DNA of 64,000 nucleotides. It comes from GCA-003244245 sp963712995. GTDB taxonomy: Bacteria > Actinomycetota > Actinomycetes > Mycobacteriales > Pseudonocardiaceae. Position numbers and translations under genes: made by a program. This document shows positions 26,567 to 34,927 of the stretch, piece after piece. The stretch covers positions 62,001 to 126,000 of the forward strand of contig CAVQKH010000017.1 of the NCBI GenBank assembly GCA_963712995.1. The letters run 5' to 3'. Below the pieces are notes generated by a model. The model was not told the origin of the DNA. It ran no database searches and saw nothing but the letters and a program-made list of their open reading frames with translations. Positions within the stretch are counted from its first letter, which is position 1, and the number at the start of each line of letters is the position of its first letter.

Positions 26567-27424
26567 TTATCCGGCTACATCGAGCCCGAGTGCTGCGCTC
26601 GAACGCGGGACGCGGAGTGGGCGCCGGTGGGTGACGAGCAGCGCGAGGAGATAACCGCCTGTGGCGACGGCCAGGATGGCGAAGCTCGGCGGGAGCACCG
26701 GCACGGTGTAGCTGAGCGTGAGGCCGACCCACACATCGGCCACCGCGAGCCCGGCCGACAGCAGCAGCCCCGGGTACGGCCGGGTGGTGAGCCGGTGGGC
26801 CGTCCCAGCCGGGGCGGCGAGCAGCCCGAGCAGCAGCAGCGCACCGACGGCCTGGCTCGCCTCCGCAGCGGCCGCCCCGACCAGGGCAAGGAAGCCGTAA
26901 CCGAGCACGCGGACCGGAACTCCCCGGGCGGCCGCCACCGTAGCGTCGATGCTGGCGAACAGCAGCGGACGGGCGATGGCAACCATGGCAGCGACGATGA
27001 CCGCGGCGACGATCGCGGCGGTGACCGCCTGGGACAGGCTCAGGCCGAAGATCGAACCGAACAGGACCTCGACGCCGGCGCTGCCGTTGCCGGCGCTGTT
27101 GCGGGTGGTGTAGAGGCTCAGGAACAGCACCCCGAGACCGAGGATCCAGGCGAACACACTGCCGATCACGACGTCGTCAGCGCGGCCTCGATCGCCCAGA
27201 GCGCCGAGCGCGATGCCGACACCGATGGTCGCGGTGAAAAGTCCTAACTGCTGGTCGATGCCCAGCGCCAGTGCGGCGAGGGCACCGGTGAACGCCACAT
27301 GGCTCAGCGCGTCGCCGGTGAAGACCTGGGCCCGCAACACCACGAAGTAGCCGACCAGACCTACGGCCACGGCGATCGCGGTGCCGGCCAGCAGCGCGTG
27401 GAGCAGGAACGGCGGCCAGGTCAT
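26567..27424 (-). CDS. Zinc/manganese ABC transporter permease (second)
   Basis: 285 residues, nine or so membrane segments, ABC-3 family (FLLHALLAGTAIAVAVGLVGYFVVLRAQVF, SIDATVAAARGVPVRVLG). The Asp and His-rich substrate region SHVAFTGALAALALG is typical. ATG 27424 overlaps the stop of the preceding permease gene by 4 bp. It is the last gene of a four-gene operon: binding protein, ATPase, permease, permease. Two different permeases suggest a heterodimeric channel. Confidence 0.92.
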   Translation of the reverse strand: MTWPPFLLHALLAGTAIAVAVGLVGYFVVLRAQVFTGDALSHVAFTGALAALALGIDQQLGLFTATIGVGIALGALGDRGRADDVVIGSVFAWILGLGVLFLSLYTTRNSAGNGSAGVEVLFGSIFGLSLSQAVTAAIVAAVIVAAMVAIARPLLFASIDATVAAARGVPVRVLGYGFLALVGAAAAEASQAVGALLLLGLLAAPAGTAHRLTTRPYPGLLLSAGLAVADVWVGLTLSYTVPVLPPSFAILAVATGGYLLALLVTHRRPLRVPRSSAALGLDVAG

Positions 27425-28329
27425 GGCACGGACCCTGCTAGGCCAGGATGCACGGCGCCGCTGCCGGCGCGCCACCGTAGCCGTGCGCGACGGACAACCT
27501 GGCTGCCCACATAGCCGGCGAAGGCGAAGCTGGTGACGTAGAACCCGACCGGAAACGGGGTGTAGTAGGCCACGCTCAGGCCCAGCCACGTCACGATCAA
27601 CCCGATCACGATGGTCAGCGCCAGGGCGCGGATGGGTCGCGCGGTGAGTACCTGCGCGGTCGCCGCGGGCATGACCAGCAGGGCGAACACCAGCAGGGTG
27701 CCGGTGATCTGGCTGGCTTCGGCAACGGCGGCACCGAGGAGCACCAGGAAGGCCACAGACAACGCCCGGACCGGGACGTTACGGGCGGCGGCCACCTCGG
27801 GATCGATCGAAGCGAAGGCCAGCGGGCGGGCGATCAGCCCGAGGACGGTGAGGGACACCGCCGCGACGGCGCCCAGCACGGCCACCTGCTCAGTGGTGAT
27901 GCCCAGGAAGTTGCCGAACAGCAGCGCGTTGACGCCGTTGAGGAACCCCTTGTAAAGGGAGACGAACAGAAACCCACAGGCCAACGCAAAGGCCTGCACG
28001 GTGCCGGTGACCGCCGACTCCGCTGAGTAACCGCCACGCCCTGTGCGGGGCAGCGCCGCGATGACCAGGGCGCCGGCCAGACAGAATGCGAAGTACCCGT
28101 AGCCGGCCGCGACGCCGATCAGGACCGCGCCCGCCGCGCCGGGGAAACCGATCAGGGACAGGGTGTGACCGGCGAAGCTCTGCCGGCGCAACACCATGAA
28201 GTGGCCCATCACGCCCGCCAGCACCGCGACGATCGTTCCGGCACGAAAAGCGCTGACCATGAACGGAAACGACCACATCTCCTGCAGGTCGGTGATCGGG
28301 TTCCAGCTCGGTCCTGCGGGCAGAATCAT
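27421..28329 (-). CDS. Zinc/manganese ABC transporter permease (first)
   Basis: 302 residues, ABC-3 family integral membrane protein: GTIVAVLAGVMGHFMVLRRQ, FAGHTLSLIGFPGAAGAVL and SIDPEVAAARNVPVRAL match the second permease closely, so the two are paralogues from duplication. ATG 28329 overlaps the ATPase stop (ATGA), which fixes the start although the frame is open further upstream. Membrane part of the metal importer. Confidence 0.93.
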   Translation of the reverse strand: MILPAGPSWNPITDLQEMWSFPFMVSAFRAGTIVAVLAGVMGHFMVLRRQSFAGHTLSLIGFPGAAGAVLIGVAAGYGYFAFCLAGALVIAALPRTGRGGYSAESAVTGTVQAFALACGFLFVSLYKGFLNGVNALLFGNFLGITTEQVAVLGAVAAVSLTVLGLIARPLAFASIDPEVAAARNVPVRALSVAFLVLLGAAVAEASQITGTLLVFALLVMPAATAQVLTARPIRALALTIVIGLIVTWLGLSVAYYTPFPVGFYVTSFAFAGYVGSQVVRRARLRWRAGSGAVHPGLAGSVP

Positions 28330-29234
28330 GACACCGGCCCGGTGTGGTGGTCGGGGTGAACCTCGCACCGATCGGGGTGACCGATCACGACCATCCGGCC
28401 GTCAGAGGCGGTGAGCACTTCGATCGGGGTGCCGAACAGCTCGGTCAGCGCCGGGCCGGTGATCACCTGGCGGGGCGGGCCGATACTCGAACCGCCGGGC
28501 GCGAGATAGACCACGGTGTCCAGATGCGCCAGTACCGGGTTGACGTCGTGCGCGACCATCATCACCGCGACCCGTTGCGTACGGCTGATCCGGGCGATGA
28601 GCGTGGCGATGGCGGCTTGATTCGGTAGATCCAGGCTGTCCAGCGGCTCATCGAGCAGCAACAGCTCAGGAGCCGGGGCCAGTGCCTGGGCGATCAGCAG
28701 CCGCTGCTGCTCGCCGCCGGAGAGCTCGCCGATCGGGCGGTCGGCGTAGGCGCTGGCACCGACGAGGTCGATGACCTCCTCGACCCGCGCAGCCGCCGCT
28801 CGCCGGGCCACACCGCCGGGCCACCATCGCGGCAGCGGGAGGCCCCACCGGTGCCCATCCAGACCCAGCCGCACGACGTCACGGCCCCGTACCCGCAGGG
28901 ATGGATCGAAACTACGGCGTTGAGGCAGGTAACCGATCCTCTGGTTGGCTCGTCCGGCGGGCTGATCCAGCACTCGCAGCTCGCCCTCGGCCAGCGGCAG
29001 CATGCCCAGCACGGCCTGGATCAAGGTGGATTTGCCGACCCCGTTGGGGCCCAGCACCGCGACGAACTCCCCCGCTGCGACCGTCAGATCCATTCCACTC
29101 CACAACCGCCGGCGGCCCCGGGTGGCCGCGGCATTGCGCAGGCTGACCACCGGTCCGGCCGGCCCCTGCGCGCCCCGTGGCTGGGTGCTACCGAGCAGGG
29201 TGTCCACTTCGGGATTGACTGAGCGAGCGGTCAT
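28326..29234 (-). CDS. Zinc/manganese ABC transporter ATPase (ZnuC type)
   Basis: 302 residues. Walker A GPNGVGKST, Q-loop YLPQRRSFD, signature LSGGEQQRLL, Walker B LLLLDEPLDSLD and the switch His in MMVAHDVNPVL. The C-terminal GTPIEVLTASDGRMVVIGHPDRCEVHPDHH carries several His and one Cys and could bind metal. It overlaps the binding-protein gene upstream and the permease downstream by ATGA. Energises metal import. Confidence 0.94.
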   Translation of the reverse strand: MTARSVNPEVDTLLGSTQPRGAQGPAGPVVSLRNAAATRGRRRLWSGMDLTVAAGEFVAVLGPNGVGKSTLIQAVLGMLPLAEGELRVLDQPAGRANQRIGYLPQRRSFDPSLRVRGRDVVRLGLDGHRWGLPLPRWWPGGVARRAAAARVEEVIDLVGASAYADRPIGELSGGEQQRLLIAQALAPAPELLLLDEPLDSLDLPNQAAIATLIARISRTQRVAVMMVAHDVNPVLAHLDTVVYLAPGGSSIGPPRQVITGPALTELFGTPIEVLTASDGRMVVIGHPDRCEVHPDHHTGPVS

Positions 29235-30184
29235 GGCATGGTTGCTTGGGCGAGTGCCTGCTGGATGCCGGCCAGTTGATCAGCCTGCCAGTCCTGGAAG
29301 CGTGCGGTGGGGGGGACGGGCGTCTCGGTCACGGTTGCCACCGGAATTCCTCGGGCTTTGGCCTCGGTCACCAGAGCCATCACATCCGGGGTCGAGTTCT
29401 GGCTGTTGAACACGAAGATCTTGATCTGCTTGGTCTTGATCTGCTGATCCACCGTGAGCTTGTCGGCCGGCGTCGGATCGGCGCCTTCGCTGACCGCGTC
29501 CAGGAACGACTCCGGCGTCGCCATCGTCAGCCCGAGGTCCTCAGCCAGCACGGCCACAATTGATTCCGAGGCGCCGATCGGCGCACCGCGGTAATTGCTC
29601 ATGATGTCGGCGATGAGCTGGTGGTACCGGCCCAGCTCCTGAGTCTCGAAGGTCAGCTTTAGCTGATCGAAATAGGCGGCGTCGGCCGGGTCGATCCGCT
29701 TGTAGTCGGCGGTGATCTGCTCGATCACCCGGTGCACGTCGTCCGGGGAGTACCAGCGATGCGGGTTGCCGCCCTCCTTGGTTCCCACCAACTCCCCCAC
29801 CGTCAGCACCGAGCGCGCCGGCGCCGGATTAGCAGCGACCAGCTTGGCCACCCACGGGTCGTAGCCAACCCCGTTGGCGATCACGTAGTGCGCGCTCGCC
29901 ACGGCTCGCCCGTCGGCTGCGGTCGGCTCGTAGCCGTGTGGGTCGGCGTCCGGGTTGGCGATGATGCTGCGCACGCTGACGCGCTCTCCGCCCAGCTGCG
30001 CCGCGATGCTGCCCCAGAAGTTCTCCGCGGCCACCACCGCAATCTTCGTGCCGGCGCCCGGGCTGTTCGGCTGGCCGGTCAGGCTCTGCCCCGCCGGTGT
30101 CCCGGTGGCACAGCCCGCCACCACGCCGGCTAGCACGGCTACTACGGCAGCTGCCCTAATGAGCGATAAGGGCCGATGCATCAT
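29231..30184 (-). CDS. Metal-binding lipoprotein of the ABC importer (ZnuA type)
   Basis: 317 residues from ATG 30184 (ATG 30181 also fits). Lipoprotein signal: a hydrophobic stretch ending LAGVVAGCATG, so Cys is the lipidation site. The cluster A-I fold is supported by AENFWGSIAAQLGG, the metal-site His in NPDADPHGYEP and HRWYSPDDVHRVI, and Glu/Asp in the second half. Such proteins deliver zinc or manganese to the permease; the lack of a His-rich loop leaves the metal open. First gene of the operon, with a palindromic box upstream. Confidence 0.93.
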   Translation of the reverse strand: MMHRPLSLIRAAAVVAVLAGVVAGCATGTPAGQSLTGQPNSPGAGTKIAVVAAENFWGSIAAQLGGERVSVRSIIANPDADPHGYEPTAADGRAVASAHYVIANGVGYDPWVAKLVAANPAPARSVLTVGELVGTKEGGNPHRWYSPDDVHRVIEQITADYKRIDPADAAYFDQLKLTFETQELGRYHQLIADIMSNYRGAPIGASESIVAVLAEDLGLTMATPESFLDAVSEGADPTPADKLTVDQQIKTKQIKIFVFNSQNSTPDVMALVTEAKARGIPVATVTETPVPPTARFQDWQADQLAGIQQALAQATMP

Positions 30185-30263
30185 TCGATATCCGCGCACT
30201 TTCCGTCTCCGTTTCTGGACGCTCTGTAACCCACAAGCGTGGCCAGCGGACACCAAAAGCGTA

Positions 30264-30282
30264 AACGAAATCGATAATCGTT
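30264..30282. promoter_or_regulatory. Possible Zur/Fur-type operator of the metal ABC operon
   Basis: AACGAAATCGATAATCGTT: an imperfect AT-rich palindrome with AACGA/TCGTT arms, about 80 bp upstream of the ZnuA-type start. It resembles Fur-family boxes and parallels the perfect palindrome at 25.47 kb, but is not identical to it. Confidence 0.45.
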
Positions 30283-30361
30283 CCAAGCGCTGGAGCGCTC
30301 CGGTGCTGCCCCGCCTCCCGGAGTGCGCCGATGCAGCACCTGGTTCAGGGTTGCGGCGACC

Positions 30362-31339
30362 TCAAGCGGCCGCGGCGAGCACCAGAGCGAAGCGGTCGTC
30401 GGGATCGGTCCACCACACATGGTCGGCGAACCCTGCGGCGAGCAGTTCTGCTCCGAGTGCCTCGCGCCGGAATTTGCCCGAGACCTCGGTGCGCATCTCT
30501 TCGCCCTCGGCATAGCGCACCGTCATATCGACCGCGGGCACGTGCACGGTCATCGCGCGGCGGGCCCGCAGCCGCATCTCGATCCAGTCGTGCGTGGCAT
30601 CCCACACCGCGACGTGGTCGAAGGCCGCGACGTCGAAGTCGGCACCGAGCTCGCGGTTGAGGACGTGCAACACATTGAGGTTGAACTCGGAGGTCACGCC
30701 GGCGGCGTCGTCATAGGCGGGCACCATCACCGCCGGGTCGATAACCAACCCGGCGCCCAGCAGCAGGTACTCACCAGGATCCAGTACGGCGCGCAGCGCG
30801 GTGAAGAAACCGGCCCGCTCCTTCGGTACGAGATTGCCGATCGTGCCACCCAGGAAGGCCACCAACCGGTGCCCGCTGCCCGCTGGCGGCAGCAGCTCCA
30901 GATGCTGGGTGAAATCGCCGACCACGCCGTGCACCGTGAGCCCCGCATACTCCTGAGCCACCGCCGCCATCGCGCCCCGCAATGCCGATTCCGACACGTC
31001 CAGCGGCACGAAACGGCGCAGTGATCCGCTGGCGGTGAGCGCGTCGAGCAGCAACCGCGTCTTCTCCGATGAGCCGGAGCCGAGCTCGACGAGAGTGTCG
31101 ACGGCGGCCCGCGCAGCGATCTCGGCCACACTGCCCCGGAGCAACTCACGCTCGGTGCGGGTGGGGTAGTACTCGGGCAGCATGGTGATCTGCTCGAACA
31201 GCTCGCTGCCGCGGGCATCGTAGAACCACCTGGGCGGCAACCACTTGGGTTCGGCGGACAGCCCGACCCGCGCGTCGTGCCGAAGCCTCTCAGCGGCATC
31301 GGAGTCGGACAGGTAGATCTCGAGCACAGGTGCGGTCAT
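30362..31339 (-). CDS. egtD: Histidine N-alpha-methyltransferase (ergothioneine)
   Basis: 325 residues. Uses three S-adenosylmethionine to trimethylate histidine to hercynine. Seen: LPPRWFYDARGSELFEQIT, EYYPTRTERELL (substrate-binding Tyr region), VELGSGSSEKTRLLLDAL (SAM motif), FLGGTIGNL and the C-terminal EVSGKFRREAL, all hallmarks of the EgtD family, and the usual length. The start overlaps the egtC stop by ATGA. Last gene of egtABCD; no egtE (the PLP C-S lyase) follows, as in many actinomycetes where it is elsewhere. Confidence 0.96.
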   Translation of the reverse strand: MTAPVLEIYLSDSDAAERLRHDARVGLSAEPKWLPPRWFYDARGSELFEQITMLPEYYPTRTERELLRGSVAEIAARAAVDTLVELGSGSSEKTRLLLDALTASGSLRRFVPLDVSESALRGAMAAVAQEYAGLTVHGVVGDFTQHLELLPPAGSGHRLVAFLGGTIGNLVPKERAGFFTALRAVLDPGEYLLLGAGLVIDPAVMVPAYDDAAGVTSEFNLNVLHVLNRELGADFDVAAFDHVAVWDATHDWIEMRLRARRAMTVHVPAVDMTVRYAEGEEMRTEVSGKFRREALGAELLAAGFADHVWWTDPDDRFALVLAAAA

Positions 31340-32100
31340 AGCTCCTCGGCAAGGGTCGCAGGAATCGGCACGACATCCGCGGTGGACGGTGTCGCAGTGA
31401 GCAGATGACTGTCAGGGACCGGCTCCCAATGCGAAGACCGGTCAGTGGGCTCGGAACAGACGAGCACCGCACCATCCGCGACCCGCACCGCCAACGCGTG
31501 GTGCACCGCCGTCGCGGCGAGCATGGTGCCGTCAATGACCAGCAGGTTCAGCCGCGAACCTGGTGCCGCGGCCAGCACTTGCGCGGTGACCGTGCCCAGC
31601 GCGCGACCCAGCGAATCACCAGCCACCAGCCGGTGCCGGACCAGCGCCCACAACAGCGCCGAATCGGTGGGTGCGTCGAGGGTGATCAGGTCGGTGACCG
31701 GCAACCGGCTCGCCAACGTCGCCATGCTGCCCGGCCACCCGGTGATGACCCCGTTGTGGCTGAACAACCAGCGTCCGGTGGCGAACGGCGCGCAGGCTGT
31801 CTCCACCACGGGCATCCCGACCGTGGCAGAGCGCACCGCGGCGAGCACCGCACCGCTGCGCACCACGCCGGCCAGGGCAGCGAACGACGGATCCGCCCAG
31901 ATCGGCACAGCCCGCCGGTAACAGATCGGCGTGGTTTCGCCCTCGGGGTACCAACCCGAGCCGAAACCGTCGGCGTTGACCATGCCGCCGCCGCGCATGT
32001 CAGACGGCGCATAACTCTGCCGGAGCAACGAGTGCGGGGGGTCCAGCAGCAGCGTCGCGAGCTCAGCCGGCGGCCCGAGGTAGGCCAGGTGTCGACACAC
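31336..32100 (-). CDS. egtC: Gamma-glutamyl-hercynylcysteine sulfoxide hydrolase
   Basis: 254 residues. Class II glutamine-amidotransferase fold: after GTG at 32100 the chain begins with Cys (CRHLAYLG), the N-terminal nucleophile, followed by the typical HNGVITGW and AAVRSATVG segments. Removes glutamate from the EgtB product. The chosen GTG puts the Cys at position 2, as required after Met removal; longer frames are not compatible. Two base pairs separate it from the egtB stop; it overlaps egtD by ATGA. Confidence 0.95.
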   Translation of the reverse strand: MCRHLAYLGPPAELATLLLDPPHSLLRQSYAPSDMRGGGMVNADGFGSGWYPEGETTPICYRRAVPIWADPSFAALAGVVRSGAVLAAVRSATVGMPVVETACAPFATGRWLFSHNGVITGWPGSMATLASRLPVTDLITLDAPTDSALLWALVRHRLVAGDSLGRALGTVTAQVLAAAPGSRLNLLVIDGTMLAATAVHHALAVRVADGAVLVCSEPTDRSSHWEPVPDSHLLTATPSTADVVPIPATLAEEL

Positions 32101-32102
32101 GG

Positions 32103-33438
32103 TCAGGTCAGATCTCCTGGGTCGGCGTCCCGGGCGCAGCGCACGCCGGTGAAGATCTGCCGGCGCACCGGGTGGTCCCAGTTGCGGAAGGTCCCCCGGC
32201 ACGCCGCCGCGTCGGTGCCGAACGAGCCACCGCGCAGCGCCCGGTAGTCCCCGCCGAAGAACACCTCGGAGTACTCCCGGTACGGGAACGGCGCGAAACC
32301 CGGATAACCGGACAGACCCGAGGACGTCCACTCCCACACGTCGCCGATCAGCTGGTGCACTCCCAACGGGGACGCCCCGGCCGGGTAGCTGCCCGCGGGC
32401 GCGGGTTGCAGATGTCTCTGTCCCAGGTTGGCGTGCGCCGGGGTGGGGTCCTCATCGCCCCAAGGGAAGCGACGGGACCGCCCGGTAGCGGGGTCGAAAC
32501 GGGCGGCCTTCTCCCATTCCACCTCGGTGGGCAGGCGCTTGCCGGCCCACGCCGCGTAAGCCTGAGCCTCGAAGAAGCTGACGTGCACGACGGGCTCGTC
32601 GAGCGGAACAGGCTCGGTGACGCCGAATCGGACACGCCACCACTGACCGCTGTCGAAAGACCAGAACAGCGGGGCCACCAGCGCGGCCTCGCACCGGTGT
32701 GCCCAGCCCCGCTCGCTCCACCATCGCGGGTCGTCGTAGCCATCGTCGGCAAGGAAGCTCTGGTAGTCGCGATTGGTCACCGGAGTGGTGTCCAGCCAGT
32801 ACGCGCCGGTGTGCGCCCGGTGCGCCGGTCGCTCGTTGTCCAGCGCCCACGGCTCGGTGGAGGTGCCCATGGCGAACTCCCCAGCGGGGATCAGCACCTC
32901 GGTAGGGAGATCGGCGGATAGCTCCGGTCGCGGGGTGGGGGCGTGCAGCGCGGCAGGGCCGCCCCGGAGCTGGTGCGTGGCCAGCATCGTCTCGTCATGC
33001 TGGTGCTCATGCTGCACGATCATCCCGAACGCGAATCCGTGCTCGACCAACCGGCGGCCCTCCAGCGGGACGCGTTCCAGCACGTCGAGCACCTTGTTGC
33101 GCACCTCGCCCAGATAGCGGCGGGTCTCGGTCGGGTCCAGCAGCGGCAGCGCAGGCCGGTCCGGCCGGGGGTGCTTGAAGGCGTCGTAGAGGTGGTCGAT
33201 GTCGGCCCGGACGGCCTCGCGCCCGCCGACATCGCGGACCAGCCAGAAGCTCCTCCTGATTGCCGATGTGGGCGAAATCCCAGACCAGCGGAGACATGAT
33301 CGGAGAGTGCTGTCGGATCAGCTCGCTGTCTTCCACCGCACCGGTGAGCGCGGCGCTGCGAACGCGGCTGCGCCTCAGTTCGGCGGCAAGGAGGTCCCGC
33401 AGCGCAGGGGTACTCAGCTCGATGATCGGCGTACTCAC
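32103..33438 (-). CDS. egtB: Hercynine oxygenase EgtB, with apparent frameshift
   Basis: Iron enzyme joining hercynine and gamma-glutamylcysteine. The N-terminal part from ATG 33438 (ATGA overlap with egtA) contains a DinB-like domain with DFAHIGNQEEL; right after it the frame is lost. The rest continues one base over from about 33245: WLVRDVGGREAVRADIDHLY, then EHQHDETML (two His ligands, with the HIGN His forming the iron triad), and the formylglycine-enzyme-like domain (GDVWEWTSSGL, LRGGSFGTD). Removing one base from CTTCTGG at 33243-33249 restores QEELWLVRD, the usual family sequence, and about 444 residues. So an extra base is present in this sequence: an assembly error or a true mutation. 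Confidence 0.88.
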
Positions 33439-34793
33439 AGCAGCTGCCCTCCGACGAGGCCGGCCGATCCGATCCCGTTGTACCGCGATCTGGCCCCCAC
33501 GGTGCCGGCGTCGACCAGGTCGCCGGTGAGATCATCTGCCGGGCAACGACCTCGTCGCACCCGGTGCTCAGTGATCTCCTCCACGAGTGTCTGCACCTCC
33601 GCCGGGCCGTCCAAGGCTGGCAGCGCATCACAGGCCAGCTCGAACACCGCAGTCGCGGCGCCGGCAAGGGCTTCATCGCGCAGTCCTCGTTCGGCTGCCT
33701 GCAGCCACCGTCCAGCGGCCGGCGCGCAGGCATCCCGGGCGGCCGCGGTGACCTCCGGATCGGCCAGCAGGGCGGCCAGCACCGCCACCGGGACCAGCCA
33801 CTGCCCTACCGGTTGGGTGTCCAGATAGCGGACTTCGAGGTAGCCCTGCGGCCGGACCGGCGGGAACAGCGTGGTCAGGTGATAATCCAGATCCGCGGTG
33901 CTGGGAGGGCCGGGCAACGCCCCCGACAGCCAGTCGGCGAAGGTGACCCCGATGGGAACGTCCCAACTGCCCCAGGGCCGGCGTTGGCACAGCAACGGAG
34001 TGTCCATCGCCCGGCGGGCCCAATCAGCGGCCGGGTCCCAGTCCACGCCCGGGGCCCAGGACACCGGGCTCGGTCTGGTGCGGGCCGGATCCAGCGCGAA
34101 CCAGGCCTGCATCCGGGAGGACACCCACCCGGTGCGCTGGCCACCCAGCCAGGGCGAGTTGGCGAACGCCGCCACCAGCACCGGTCCGAGATCATGCAGA
34201 GCCGCCCAGCGCAGCGCCACGTCGGCGGAGGTGCCGGCGTCCAGGCATACCTGCACTGATGCGGTGGAGCACATCATCGCCCGGCCCATCGGACCGATCC
34301 GGTCGAAGGCGGTCTCCATCGCGGCGTAGCGGGGAATGTCGACCAACCGGCGGGACGGGCGATGCGGGTCGGAGCCCAAACCGGTGAGTACCAGGCCGGC
34401 GGGATCGAGCAGATGGGTCAAGGCGGCGGTGTCGCCTTCCACGGTGACGATGAGCTCGGTCAGCGAGGCACAGGGCGGGCTGGAGATCTCGAGCTGACCA
34501 CCGGGTTCGACCGTGACGGTGGAGCCGTATGGAAGGGAGGCTTGCGGGCTGTCAGGGACCAGGGAAGGGGGGGCGTGTGCACCGAGCGCATCGGCGAGGT
34601 GGTGGACCTGCAACGGGCGATGGGGGTTCCCGGAGTGCTGCACCACCCACTCGAGCTCGGCGCCGAGCAACCTCGGCGGCCCGTGCTTGAAACAGACCGA
34701 GGCGACGTACACCTCGGCTTCTTCCCGGCAGCGCAGCACCGTGGGCGGTGCGGCTGGTGCTGACATCCAAGGCTGCGCTGCCTCTTCCGTCAC
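33435..34793 (-). CDS. egtA: Glutamate-cysteine ligase EgtA
   Basis: About 452 residues of the GCS2-type ligase family. Makes gamma-glutamylcysteine for EgtB. Features: GAELEWVVQH (Mg/ATP site), VTVEPGGQLEISSPP, MMCSTASVQVCLDAG, and YLEVRYLDTQPVGQW. First gene of the egt operon. The start is not certain: ATG 34793 is used, but the first 25 residues (to VYVASVCFKHGP) are variable. Stop overlaps the egtB ATG by 4 bp. Confidence 0.93.
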   Translation of the reverse strand: MTEEAAQPWMSAPAAPPTVLRCREEAEVYVASVCFKHGPPRLLGAELEWVVQHSGNPHRPLQVHHLADALGAHAPPSLVPDSPQASLPYGSTVTVEPGGQLEISSPPCASLTELIVTVEGDTAALTHLLDPAGLVLTGLGSDPHRPSRRLVDIPRYAAMETAFDRIGPMGRAMMCSTASVQVCLDAGTSADVALRWAALHDLGPVLVAAFANSPWLGGQRTGWVSSRMQAWFALDPARTRPSPVSWAPGVDWDPAADWARRAMDTPLLCQRRPWGSWDVPIGVTFADWLSGALPGPPSTADLDYHLTTLFPPVRPQGYLEVRYLDTQPVGQWLVPVAVLAALLADPEVTAAARDACAPAAGRWLQAAERGLRDEALAGAATAVFELACDALPALDGPAEVQTLVEEITEHRVRRGRCPADDLTGDLVDAGTVGARSRYNGIGSAGLVGGQLL

Positions 34794-34927
34794 AAGCCAC
34801 CTCCTGGAATCGACGAACCCCCGCCACGCTACCCAGTTACCCTGACAGCCGCAGCGTTACACCGATCCGTTCGTCCAGCCGTCGCGCCCGGTTCCCCGGC
34901 ACGGCGTGTCGCTCTGTTGAGTTCAAC

